A DNA stretch of 46,906 nucleotides. Origin: a virus. The notes below the pieces were generated by a model. It made no database searches. It had not been told where the DNA came from and saw only the letters and a list, made by a program, of their open reading frames with translations. Of the stretch, positions 8,083-15,709 are shown one piece after another. The DNA lies in the IMG/VR virus record IMGVR_UViG_3300022932_000005, positions 1 to 46,906 of that record. One strand, written 5' to 3'. The translations under genes and the position numbers were made by a program. The first letter of the stretch is position 1; each line of letters opens with the position of its first letter.

Positions 8083-8282
8083 TATTCCCCCGCCATTAAA
8101 TCGCTAAGAGCCAGTTGTAGTTTACCGAGGTCGGTAAGTTCAGGGGCATCTGTACTGCCGCCAATAGTGCCGGCTTCTTCGGTAGTATGACGAGACAGCA
8201 GTACCGACAGACAAAGAGCCGTATCGTAGTCAACAGTAATTACGATAAGGGGCTTAGGGTTTACTTTCTCTAGTTTTACCAT
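8082..8282 (-). CDS. Hypothetical small protein
   Basis: A 66-aa protein starting M-V-K-L-E-K. I chose the ATG at 8282 because GGAG sits eight bases upstream. A longer frame to 8354 would begin inside the operator and the -35 box. Residues 12-32 are hydrophobic/beta (L-I-V-I-T-V-D-Y) and the end is acidic. No known family. First gene after the promoter at 8327-8354. Confidence 0.75.
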   Translation of the reverse strand: MVKLEKVNPKPLIVITVDYDTALCLSVLLSRHTTEEAGTIGGSTDAPELTDLGKLQLALSDLMAGE

Positions 8283-8326
8283 TTTATTATCTCCGATTAC
8301 GACCCCGAAATAGAGTCGATAGAGAT

Positions 8327-8354
8327 ATATTACTCTTCCTGACCGAGCAGTCAA
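8327..8354 (-). promoter_or_regulatory. Leftward early promoter with overlapping 14-bp operator
   Basis: On the - strand, TTGACT (8349-8354) and TAATAT (8327-8332) are 16 bases apart. The operator TGACCGAGCAGTCA occupies 8340-8353 on the + strand and covers the -35 box. A 34-bp stretch (8331-8364) is the exact reverse complement of 23590-23623, which holds another early promoter. It drives the genes at 8282 and 8082. Confidence 0.75.
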
Positions 8355-8363
8355 GAACTATTT

Positions 8364-8534
8364 TTAATGGCCCAGGTGCCAGGCTCCACAAAATTTACAC
8401 TGGTAGACGTTGAGGTACGCCGTCAAGCCAGTAGCCTTCTTAAATTTGTGCATGGCTTTAAACCCCTCGGCGTACGTCTCGTAGCGCTTTTTCTTACCGC
8501 AGGCGTTGCGCCGTATACGTCGTTTACTTGCCAC
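8364..8534 (-). CDS. Small zinc-finger-like phage protein (56 aa)
   Basis: A 56-aa protein with a GTG start at 8534, preceded by AGGGG at suitable spacing. It is very basic at the N-terminus (K-R-R-I-R-R) and has a Cys at 12, then a C-K-F-C-G-A-W-H-L-G-H ending. This layout, a basic start with a C-terminal C-x-x-C and two His, is familiar from very small proteins in many phages and is likely to bind one zinc ion. It follows the polymerase gene by 40 bases and ends at the edge of the early promoter. Function unknown, possibly nucleic acid binding. Confidence 0.75.
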   Translation of the reverse strand: MASKRRIRRNACGKKKRYETYAEGFKAMHKFKKATGLTAYLNVYQCKFCGAWHLGH

Positions 8535-8574
8535 TATGCGCCCCTTTAAGTATTCAGTATTCGCGAATTGCGAA

Positions 8575-10887
8575 TTAGTCTTTACGGTAGCGTTTACCGA
8601 CCCAGCCGCCGCTCGCGTTAATCGGCCAGCCTGCGGCCCAGGGCGGCATCGTTTTCATAATACGCTCGAACTCTTCCAGGCTGCCGTAATCCTCCGGGAC
8701 CTCCGCTACGTTCTCGTCGTAGACGTGGAGGACAATCGGGTAGCCGGCCGCTTTGAGCTGTAGCCCGGCGTAGCGCTGGATATCCCGCGCCGTTGCCTGT
8801 ACGACATTCTCGGCGAGCTGACCGCCGTAGGTATGCTTCGATACCCAGCCGACGGCGCCGTACTTCGGGTTCGTATTCCACGTACTATAGCTGAGGTTAA
8901 GCGTAGGGTACTCAGGGCGGTTAAACAGCGTCCCCGGCGATAACCTGGGCTTCTGGTAGTCAATGGTACGGCCGGACGGTAATCGGCAGTACAGGACGTC
9001 GTTATGCGTTAAATAGCTGATATCCCGATACGTGAATACCTGGCCTGGATAGAGGACGGCATTAATCGCTGCCCCCTCGAGGCCGTGAAATTCTGCCGTG
9101 CAATAGGGTTTACCGTTGCGGTTCGGGTCGTCCCAGGGTAGCCCCCGGTACTGGCCGCCCCAGAGCTCGACTATCATCGGCGACGCTTCACGCCAGGCGA
9201 CAATCGCGTCTTTCATCTCCTGTTCATTTAGGAACTCGTCCGCCCCGAAATTGACCATAGCGTTAACCCAGCCGCCGAAGCCCAGGGCCAGCTCCGCGAA
9301 CTTACCGATTTTATTTCGCATAGGGTGATGCGACCCGGTACGCTTGCGGTATTCCATCATCTCCTCGAACGGGACGCCAGTAATCTTGGCCGCGCTCATT
9401 TCGTAAATCTTACCGTGCGTACGGAACACCTCGAGCCGCCATTCCTCACCCGCTAGCTGGGCCGTTACAACGCCCTCGATTGCGTTAAAGTCAGAACATA
9501 TCAGCTTATGCCCTGGGGCGGCCACGAAGAGCCCGCGCAAGCATCCAGAGACGGCGAACATAGCCTGGCCGTAGTAGTGCTCTAAAGCGTGGTAGCTTCG
9601 CTGTTTGCAGACCTCGAGCACCTCCTCGACGATATCCGAGGACCATTCGACGGGCTTACTGGCGGGCGGTACCGGGAAGCCGCACCACGGGCAGAACGTA
9701 CGGCCAGGGGCGTGATGCTTCCCGCAGATACACGCCAGTAGCTTAGGGCCTGTTTTGGGTAAGTTCGTCGGCTGGGGGCCTTCACCCGTCGGGCGGCCAG
9801 TGCGAGCACCGTGGTAGTTAAATAGGTCATGCAAGCGACCGGCGCGCGTCAACTGGTTACGCATGGCGAAAACCTTTTTAACGCTGGCCGACGCTACCGC
9901 CGCGCGTATCTCGAGCACTCGCCGGACCTCGGGTACCAGGTCGGTACGTTTAAGCGTAGTCTCGACCTCCTCGGCTTCCATGCTGGGCTGGAAAATACCG
10001 TGCTTGATTAGGAGCCATTCGATTAGCTGCTTATTCTCGCTGGCTTTGATACCGCCCGTTATCTGCCCGAGCTCGACGTTATACTGGGCGTGGGCCTGCT
10101 CAATGATGGCGATACAGTTTAGGATACCCTCGCGGTCCACGGCCACGCCTCGGCGGTTAATCTCCTGGTCCATTATCCAGTACTCGAGCTCCTCGCCGTC
10201 CAGGTCCGGGGTACGCGCTGACGCCTCGCTCTCGCTGACGGTATCGAGTACGCAGTAGTCGAGCAGTTTAATCCCGTCTACCGGTTCCTCGTGGATATGA
10301 TGCCGGAGCCGACGGTCTTTCTTCGTCGGCTTCTGGGGTACGCTAAATTTATCGAGCAGGCGCTTACCCTCTTTATCTTTCTGGTTAACGAGCTGCAGGA
10401 CCTCGCCGAGATTACCCAGCGCGCCGGGCAGACCGTGGGCGCGCGCTTTCGCCATACTGCAGCGGCATTGCGCTATCTGTAGCGGCGGCCAGCCGTGCCG
10501 AGGTACTCCCACGTAATTCCATATCCACCACTCAAACCCGGAGTTATGCGCCTCTACCAGTCCGCCGCGGTAGATGTGGTCGAGAAGGTCGAGCGGCGGA
10601 GGCATGCCTGGGCGCCATACGCGCACCCCTCGGCCGTCTTTCAGGTTATAGGCGAGGCAGAGTATCTCCGTACTCGGATGCTGGGCGTAGACGGCCGCGC
10701 CGACGATACCGAGGCCTTTCGCAGTACCGGTCGCATTCGGCAGCCGGTCGAACTTGTAGGCCTCGGCGTTGAATACGTAGCCCGCCTCGCTAAAGGTTTC
10801 GAAGTCCATATCAGCGAGGACGGTAGAGACGCCGAGACCTGCCGCTAGACGGGTACCAGCGGGGAGTAAATGCGGGGGCGTACTCAT
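8575..10887 (-). CDS. DNA polymerase, family A, with 3'-5' exonuclease
   Basis: A 770-aa replicative polymerase. The exonuclease domain has D-F-E-T (Asp28, Glu30), a H-N-S-G-F-E segment near 114, and Y-C-V-L-D (Tyr211, Asp215). The polymerase domain has motif A S-D-F-N-A-I-E (Asp466), motif B R-x-x-x-x-K-F-A-E-L-A-L-G-F-G-G (Arg524 to Gly539) and motif C Y-D-E (Asp724, Glu725) where many family members have H-D-E. A zinc-ribbon-like insertion with Cys386, Cys388, Cys399 and Cys402 lies between the exonuclease and the palm. It overlaps the 46-aa gene upstream by four bases. It would copy the phage genome with the primase-helicase and SSB encoded nearby. Confidence 0.93.
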   Translation of the reverse strand: MSTPPHLLPAGTRLAAGLGVSTVLADMDFETFSEAGYVFNAEAYKFDRLPNATGTAKGLGIVGAAVYAQHPSTEILCLAYNLKDGRGVRVWRPGMPPPLDLLDHIYRGGLVEAHNSGFEWWIWNYVGVPRHGWPPLQIAQCRCSMAKARAHGLPGALGNLGEVLQLVNQKDKEGKRLLDKFSVPQKPTKKDRRLRHHIHEEPVDGIKLLDYCVLDTVSESEASARTPDLDGEELEYWIMDQEINRRGVAVDREGILNCIAIIEQAHAQYNVELGQITGGIKASENKQLIEWLLIKHGIFQPSMEAEEVETTLKRTDLVPEVRRVLEIRAAVASASVKKVFAMRNQLTRAGRLHDLFNYHGARTGRPTGEGPQPTNLPKTGPKLLACICGKHHAPGRTFCPWCGFPVPPASKPVEWSSDIVEEVLEVCKQRSYHALEHYYGQAMFAVSGCLRGLFVAAPGHKLICSDFNAIEGVVTAQLAGEEWRLEVFRTHGKIYEMSAAKITGVPFEEMMEYRKRTGSHHPMRNKIGKFAELALGFGGWVNAMVNFGADEFLNEQEMKDAIVAWREASPMIVELWGGQYRGLPWDDPNRNGKPYCTAEFHGLEGAAINAVLYPGQVFTYRDISYLTHNDVLYCRLPSGRTIDYQKPRLSPGTLFNRPEYPTLNLSYSTWNTNPKYGAVGWVSKHTYGGQLAENVVQATARDIQRYAGLQLKAAGYPIVLHVYDENVAEVPEDYGSLEEFERIMKTMPPWAAGWPINASGGWVGKRYRKD

Positions 10888-11024
10888 TTAAAGGTAACTC
10901 CGGCGGTACAGCCGAATGCGCCAAGCCAGTAAAGGCCTTGCATGCGGTCGCCCGAATAAAAGTAACAGGCGCTAAGAATTGAGAACTGTATTAACAGTCC
11001 GTAATTTAGGATTATAGGACTCAT
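10884..11024 (-). CDS. Tiny membrane-like protein (46 aa)
   Basis: A 46-aa gene between DUF1643 and the polymerase, joined to both by ATGA overlaps, which is strong evidence that it is translated. It is hydrophobic and aromatic, with segments at about residues 4-22 and 30-43 separated by S-G-D-R. It is probably an inner-membrane peptide. No homologue recognised. Confidence 0.7.
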   Translation of the reverse strand: MSPIILNYGLLIQFSILSACYFYSGDRMQGLYWLGAFGCTAGVTFK

Positions 11025-11497
11025 TCGTCGATACAGCTATACGGCAGCATAAGCGGATGCGCGGGCGTTCCGTCAGCCAGCAGGCGAAGGGCTCGGTACC
11101 TAACTCCTGATAGCTTTATGTTATTTAGCATTCTTTCCGCGTGTTCATGGTGACGGGCGTTAGCTCCCCAGGCAAGTATAACCATGCCGTCCTCGAGTTT
11201 AGCGTTATTAATCGCTTCCCTGACATAGTCGTTATTTGCTTCCCCTTGCGGCCAGCCTATGCTCTGTATATCTGCCGGGAACCTAGAACGATACGCGTAC
11301 AGGTTAACTACCTGGATACCGGTAAACAGCATCCGGCGCGCGAAGCCGATACACTTGCGGATAGTCGGGTCGTCTACGTCCGCGTCGGCCGTACTGGGAT
11401 TAAGCATGATAAAGACCAGCGTTTTACCGTCGCCCCATTTACGGGTAAGGCTATAGCGGAACTGCCCGCAGGGGGATATAACGGCGCTCTTAATCAT
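11021..11497 (-). CDS. DUF1643 family protein
   Basis: A 158-aa protein with the DUF1643 signature. It begins with Y-S-L-T-R-x-W, then F-I-M-L-N-P-S-T-A-D-A and D-D-P-T-I-R-K-C-I-G-F-A-R-R (residues about 29-56), V-V-N-L-Y-A-Y-R, a central L-A-W-G, and ends with G-T-P-A-H-P-L. Biochemical function of the family is unproven. It is often found in phages and near DNA-modification or defence genes. Here it sits in the polymerase operon. Confidence 0.88.
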   Translation of the reverse strand: MIKSAVISPCGQFRYSLTRKWGDGKTLVFIMLNPSTADADVDDPTIRKCIGFARRMLFTGIQVVNLYAYRSRFPADIQSIGWPQGEANNDYVREAINNAKLEDGMVILAWGANARHHEHAERMLNNIKLSGVRYRALRLLADGTPAHPLMLPYSCIDE

Positions 11498-11673
11498 TGT
11501 TTGCTCTGCTCCTGCAGTTGTTTAACGCGGCGGTCGAATTGTAGCTTCGCCTCGGGATTGTGGAATATCAGGGCGTCTACTTCCCTCGGTACCTGCAGCT
11601 CGGCGGCCACAATGGTAGCGACGGCTGGGTACGTACAGATATCGACGCGCTGAGGTTTCCGGCGGGCTGTCAT
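11494..11673 (-). CDS. Hypothetical small protein (59 aa)
   Basis: A 59-aa gene coupled on both sides: TAATG with the 137-aa gene upstream and ATGA with DUF1643 downstream. It begins M-T-A-R-R-K and has a helical, charged C-terminus rich in Gln and Lys. No recognised domain. Confidence 0.72.
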   Translation of the reverse strand: MTARRKPQRVDICTYPAVATIVAAELQVPREVDALIFHNPEAKLQFDRRVKQLQEQSKQ

Positions 11674-12086
11674 TATTTAAAGGATACTAGCGCGCCTATT
11701 ACGCCGGAGGGCATAGTTTCGAGCTCTACGCCGAACTCTAAGCCTTCGAACTGGGCAAACGTCTTAGTCACGTATTCGCGTACCGCACGTTCTACACCCT
11801 GCTGGCTCAAACTGATAGACATAAACCCGAGGCTACCGGCCGCGGGCGGTTCTTCTGTCGCTTTAAAGAGGCCGGGCGCTGGGGTCACTCGCTCGGGGGC
11901 TTCCTCTAATATCATAAAGCTACTGCCGTTACCTATGCGAATCGTTTCGGAGTCATGCGTCCCCGGAATTTTCCCTAAGTACTCGCCGCTAGGGGTTTTA
12001 CTGACTATCCGAAAATTAGTACCGCGCTTCTCGTTTCCTACATCTTTCGTTAAACAAACCAGCGTATTTTTAGGTAAGTCTTCCAT
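11673..12086 (-). CDS. Hypothetical protein
   Basis: A 137-aa protein with a strong AGGAGG ribosome-binding site. The N-terminal half is basic and beta-prone. A Pro-rich linker (residues about 63-82) leads to a C-terminal domain of about 55 residues with R-A-V-R-E-Y-V. It follows the SSB-like gene after a hairpin, so it may be expressed less than SSB. No known family. Confidence 0.72.
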   Translation of the reverse strand: MEDLPKNTLVCLTKDVGNEKRGTNFRIVSKTPSGEYLGKIPGTHDSETIRIGNGSSFMILEEAPERVTPAPGLFKATEEPPAAGSLGFMSISLSQQGVERAVREYVTKTFAQFEGLEFGVELETMPSGVIGALVSFK

Positions 12087-12105
12087 GCTTTAAACCTCCT
12101 GTAAA

Positions 12106-12125
12106 CCCCGCCCCGTAAGGCGGGG
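12106..12125 (-). terminator. Hairpin after the SSB-like gene
   Basis: On the - strand CCCCGCC, a six-base loop and GGCGGGG form a seven-pair GC stem, followed by TTTAC. The T-run is short, so it probably attenuates rather than stops transcription between the abundant SSB-like protein and the downstream replication genes. Confidence 0.6.
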
Positions 12126-12133
12126 AGTCCTTC

Positions 12134-13174
12134 TTAGTTAAGTAAAATACCCGCCGCGCGTAGCGTCTCGGCCGTCCATTGTCCGGACGCGATTAAATTC
12201 TCGTACGTCCAGCCGTTCGACTTAGCCGGGTCCATTTGCGGCACCCATTGGTTAGAAGGGGATATCATCAGCCCAGCAGAGGGGGGCATGCTTGCCGGGC
12301 TGGGGATACCCGCATTCGGAGCAGGGAACCCCGGTGCGGGCTGTTGCTGGGGGAAGCCGGGCGCCTGCGCTGGCTGCTGACCCTGTACGTTCAATACGCC
12401 GGGGTACGGCTGTACCTGCTGCATAGGTTGACCTGGCGCGGGGAAGCTCGGGGCCGGTTGCTGTTGCTGAGCAGGGAAACCGCCCGGCGCCGGAGCACCA
12501 GGAAAGCCGCCGGGAGCTGGCTGATTCTGGGCCATGTTACCGAACGCAGGGTTAGCGGGCGGCATCGTGGAGGCTCCTGCAGGCAGCGGGCCGCCTACCT
12601 GGAAGCCGGCGCTTTGAGCATCCGGGCCGGTCGTGATACGCTCGCCGTACGCCTGGAAGGCGACCATGCTATGGTTTAGGAAAATGCCCGGTTGTTGCGC
12701 TGAGCCATTGCCCGCCACGCTTCCAGATACTTGGATATAGTCGCCCAAGTTTACGAAGTCCTCCTGGATAACGGCTGCCAGATTATTACGGGCGTCGAAT
12801 ACTCTCGGCTTATATCCGCCGGAGAACCCTAATACCCAATGGCCCGGATGGCCTTCGCGGTCGCAAGGCTTGTTACCGTTACGGTTCGGTATCTGACTGT
12901 CGCCATCCGTGATTTTCCAGGCGAAGGCGGGGCTCTGGTAAGCATTTGGGAAGTCAGCCATACCGACCTGGGCTATCTTGGCCGCCCATTGCTCCTGCGA
13001 CCAGTGCGTAACGCCTGGGGTCTTAGGAATGGCGATAGCGAAGTAGTACTCGACGCGAGGCGTTACGCCGTCTTTCGCTGTCAGCGGCTTGCCCTCAGCG
13101 TTCTTGTCATTGGCGCGGTACAGCGAGCCCCGGACGAGGCGCCCTATCGGGGTTAAAATATCTTCTCTACTCAT
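12134..13174 (-). CDS. Single-stranded DNA-binding-like protein with long disordered tail
   Basis: A 346-aa protein. Residues 1-180 resemble the DUF2815/T7 gp2.5-like OB-fold group: R-G-S-L-Y, Y-Y-F-A-I-A-I-P-K, D-G-D-S, G-H-W-V-L-G-F and G-D-Y-I-Q-V-S-G-S-V. Residues about 190-315 are a Pro/Gln/Gly/Ala-rich low-complexity linker. The last 30 residues carry a small folded motif, W-T-Y-E-N-L-I-A-S-G-Q-W-T-A-E-T-L. It would coat single strands during replication and recombination, next to the polymerase and a RecB-like nuclease. AGGAG lies upstream of the ATG. Transcription likely starts at the operator near 13219. Confidence 0.72.
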   Translation of the reverse strand: MSREDILTPIGRLVRGSLYRANDKNAEGKPLTAKDGVTPRVEYYFAIAIPKTPGVTHWSQEQWAAKIAQVGMADFPNAYQSPAFAWKITDGDSQIPNRNGNKPCDREGHPGHWVLGFSGGYKPRVFDARNNLAAVIQEDFVNLGDYIQVSGSVAGNGSAQQPGIFLNHSMVAFQAYGERITTGPDAQSAGFQVGGPLPAGASTMPPANPAFGNMAQNQPAPGGFPGAPAPGGFPAQQQQPAPSFPAPGQPMQQVQPYPGVLNVQGQQPAQAPGFPQQQPAPGFPAPNAGIPSPASMPPSAGLMISPSNQWVPQMDPAKSNGWTYENLIASGQWTAETLRAAGILLN

Positions 13175-13218
13175 GGTACGTTTACTCCTGGTTAATGGTC
13201 TTACAGGTTAATTACTAC

Positions 13219-13233
13219 TGACTGAATAGTCAA
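13219..13233 (-). promoter_or_regulatory. Operator with -35 box upstream of the SSB-polymerase operon
   Basis: TGACTGAATAGTCA occupies 13219-13232. On the - strand it overlaps a TTGACT -35 box (13228-13233). No good -10 is visible at 16-17 bases, so the promoter may be weak or need activation. The site also covers the stop codon of the upstream nuclease gene. Confidence 0.6.
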
Positions 13234-14387
13234 CTACTAAATACTTTACGCGCGGCGCTACCGTCGTCGGGTTTAAGTTTCGTCTCACCTTTCGGTACCT
13301 CGGAGAAGCCGCGCACCAGCTCAGCGTCCAGCCCGAGGCTTATCGCCTGCTTAGGCGTGACTAGTTTTGCCTTGGTCAACTGCTTACCCATGAGCGCCCC
13401 GAATGATATTATCTCCTCGTCCGGACGCGCCCAGCGCTCGCGGCCCATACTTTGCTGCAGGGAGTAGAACGGTATCCCTTTCCCTAGCTTCAAGTGTTTA
13501 AGCGCCTGCTCCTCGAGACCAGTACGACGCGCGGTTAACGCCTCAATGGCCTTGTCCACGAAGCGCAACTCGACGCCCAGGGCATCCGGCGGCAGGTCGA
13601 ACGGTACGGCCGTATAAGCCGTATCCATTCCTGCATAGGCCGCTACCTGGATAGCTTTACATAGCGACCGGCCTCGGCAATCCCTACAGCCTGGGTTCGG
13701 AGTACAAAGCGCCCCCGGCTGACTCGCGGCATACTCCGCCGCCTGCAGTACGTTAAACGCCCCGCGTAGTGCTCGAGCGGTCGTTACCCAGTTACGTATC
13801 GGCGAGCCTCCGGAGAAGCAACGAGGCTGGATAATCCCCATATCGACGTCTACGTACTCGTCGCTTATGCCGTCCACGCCTACCGCTACCAGGATACCTG
13901 CCACGTACTCGATTAACTGCCAGTTCTCGAATTCGTCTACGTACCGGTGGCCGAACTTATAGTCGCGGATAGTAAGGCGGCCGCGCTGAGTTACGACCAG
14001 TTGCGACATATCGACAATAGGCGGACGGTATACCCAGAAGTCGGGTGTCCCTCCGCATTCCGGATGAATCCAACTGATATCCACGTACTCCTCGACGTGT
14101 GGTACGCAGCCGGGGAAGTCGGCCATAATCCGGCGTAACTCCTCGACGTACATATCCGCGCCCTCGACCATTTCGTCCGTCAGCATAATATCGTTAGGCG
14201 CGATAAGCCCGGTATCAATCGTCCGCCCGTAGAGTATCTCGGCGGCGACCCAGTGCGCGGCGTCCCCTTCGAGCGTCGGCCGTTCCGGTTCTTTCTCCGG
14301 GTTCGCCAGCTCGAGCGCCAAGGAGCCGGCACACGCTACCCGGAGCGCCGCCGAGCTGGGGGCGTGTTTAGCGTGGCCGTTACTCAT
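13230..14387 (-). CDS. DUF2800 PD-(D/E)XK nuclease, RecB/Cas4/AddB-like with predicted Fe-S cluster
   Basis: A 385-aa exonuclease-type protein. Nuclease motifs: G-T-P-D-F (Asp116), I-R-D-Y-K (Asp142, Lys144) and Q-L-I-E-Y (Gln157). Four cysteines, Cys19, Cys234, Cys237 and Cys243, have the C-(n)-C-x2-C-x5-C spacing of the iron-sulfur cluster in AddB and Cas4. I chose the ATG at 14387, with GGGGG eight bases upstream. A start at 14402 lacks a ribosome site. It overlaps the preceding gene by eight bases. With the SSB-like protein it could process DNA ends for recombination. Confidence 0.82.
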   Translation of the reverse strand: MSNGHAKHAPSSAALRVACAGSLALELANPEKEPERPTLEGDAAHWVAAEILYGRTIDTGLIAPNDIMLTDEMVEGADMYVEELRRIMADFPGCVPHVEEYVDISWIHPECGGTPDFWVYRPPIVDMSQLVVTQRGRLTIRDYKFGHRYVDEFENWQLIEYVAGILVAVGVDGISDEYVDVDMGIIQPRCFSGGSPIRNWVTTARALRGAFNVLQAAEYAASQPGALCTPNPGCRDCRGRSLCKAIQVAAYAGMDTAYTAVPFDLPPDALGVELRFVDKAIEALTARRTGLEEQALKHLKLGKGIPFYSLQQSMGRERWARPDEEIISFGALMGKQLTKAKLVTPKQAISLGLDAELVRGFSEVPKGETKLKPDDGSAARKVFSS

Positions 14388-14700
14388 GGACTGGACCCCC
14401 ATCTACTGAAATAGCCACGCTAAGCCCGGTTACGTTTCGGATAGCTTCGGCAATATTATCCTGGACTACCGGCGTTATCTCGTAAGGTATGCTCTCCTCA
14501 GGGACGATAATACTCGCTGATAGCTGCGGCTTCATAAACAGTGCCGAGGGGACCGAAACGCAGAGTTTAATCGCGACTTCGTTCGTATCTAGCGCTGGTT
14601 TATGTTTAGTGATACGCGCCGCAGGGGTACCGATAGCGCTACCGTTTTCTCGAACTTTAGCGCCGACGATTAGATAAACTTCTACGTCTACGGTACTCAC
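14380..14700 (-). CDS. Hypothetical protein of the recombination operon
   Basis: A 106-aa protein of alternating beta strands, with no Cys-rich or membrane region. It overlaps the nuclease and the 306-aa gene by a few bases and so is translated with them. Not recognised. Confidence 0.72.
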   Translation of the reverse strand: MSTVDVEVYLIVGAKVRENGSAIGTPAARITKHKPALDTNEVAIKLCVSVPSALFMKPQLSASIIVPEESIPYEITPVVQDNIAEAIRNVTGLSVAISVDGGPVHE

Positions 14701-15617
14701 GCAGGCAGACCGCCGGCTGCTATGTTCTGTACGATAACGGCGTCTACTGCGTTACTGATAGAATCGCAGAGGTCCATGCGAGAGGCGATATCGGTTACGC
14801 CGTTGAGACCATGCGCTTTGATAATCCCTTGGAATTGGTCGGGGTTTATATGCTTATCTGTCGTCGCCTTCGATACCTTTTTCATCAGCGTAACGAACGG
14901 GCTCTCGCCGTTAGAAGGGCTCGCAGTCGTCGCAGAAGTAATCGCTGCCGCTGCTGGTTGACCGGCGGCGGGCTGGACGCCAGCAACCGCGGCAGACGGC
15001 AAATTTTGCGGCGTCGGCATAGCGAGCGGGGCGTTCAAGGCGGCGCGTAAGTTCGCTTCGACCTGGGCCTTAAGCTCCGGCGTTACGCCACGCTTAGCGG
15101 TCCATTCGCCAGATTTCATTTTGCTCTTCCCGCTACTATGGATATCGGGCGACCACGGTAAGCCCTTGCTATCCACCTCGACCCCGGCAGGGTTCGCCGT
15201 AGGGAGTGCAGCAACTGTGCCCGAGGCGTCGGAGCTCGCTGCAGGCTGTAACCCGGCGACTGGCGGCTGGGTCGAAATAGCTACCTGCGTATCCGAGGGG
15301 ACAGTCCAGGACGCTTCGGCAGCCACAGTAAAGCCCGCAGCTAAAGGGTTTTCAGTACCCGGCGCTTCTGAGAAGGCTACCTCCGGCGACTTGTCTATCG
15401 TGGCCGCTTCGCTGAGTTCCGCGGAGTTAAACGGGGTAAGATGGCCGGATGCTACAAGACCCTCTATAGCTTTATCCGAGATATTAGAGATGACGTTTTC
15501 TACGCGGGTAGGTAGACCGGTAATCTCAGGTACGATATCCCCTGCCAGCGCGAGCAGATACGACGCGGTAATGCGTAGCGTACGTACGTCACTAGGGTCA
15601 AATTCAAGTTTAATCAT
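14697..15617 (-). CDS. Hypothetical phage early protein, modular
   Basis: A 306-aa protein in three parts: a helical N-terminus (1-70), an Ala/Pro/Thr-rich linker (70-145 and 185-235), and a short conserved box between them, D-S-K-G-L-P-W-S-P-D-I-H-S-S-G-K near 148-163. I recall that box from early proteins of related phages. The C-terminal about 65 residues are helical. First gene of the leftward recombination operon, with GGAG before the ATG and the divergent operators just upstream. Function unknown. Confidence 0.7.
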   Translation of the reverse strand: MIKLEFDPSDVRTLRITASYLLALAGDIVPEITGLPTRVENVISNISDKAIEGLVASGHLTPFNSAELSEAATIDKSPEVAFSEAPGTENPLAAGFTVAAEASWTVPSDTQVAISTQPPVAGLQPAASSDASGTVAALPTANPAGVEVDSKGLPWSPDIHSSGKSKMKSGEWTAKRGVTPELKAQVEANLRAALNAPLAMPTPQNLPSAAVAGVQPAAGQPAAAAITSATTASPSNGESPFVTLMKKVSKATTDKHINPDQFQGIIKAHGLNGVTDIASRMDLCDSISNAVDAVIVQNIAAGGLPA

Positions 15618-15642
15618 TTTAGTAAATCTCCGTAGGTTTATG

Positions 15643-15670
15643 TTGACTGAATGGTCAATATAGATAATAC
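15643..15670 (+). promoter_or_regulatory. Rightward early promoter, half of a divergent operator pair
   Basis: TTGACT at 15643-15648 and TAATAC at 15665-15670 are 16 bases apart. Operator TGACTGAATGGTCA (15644-15657) covers the -35 box. A second operator begins at 15671, right at the expected start site. Drives the genes from 15710 onward. Confidence 0.68.
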
Positions 15671-15685
15671 TGATTGAACAGTCAA
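15657..15685 (-). promoter_or_regulatory. Leftward early promoter, other half of the divergent pair
   Basis: On the - strand TTGACT (15680-15685) and TATATT (15657-15662) are 17 bases apart, a near-consensus sigma-70 promoter. Operator TGATTGAACAGTCA (15671-15684) covers the -35 box, and the 15644-15657 operator lies at the start site. Drives the leftward recombination genes from 15617. Confidence 0.72.
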
Positions 15686-15709
15686 CAACTATTTTAAAGA
15701 GGTCACACT

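Noticed and set aside
8367-8549. A 60-aa + strand frame
   Set aside because: It lies opposite the 56-aa - strand gene, which has a proper ribosome site, a recognisable Cys/His motif and fits the strand of its operon.
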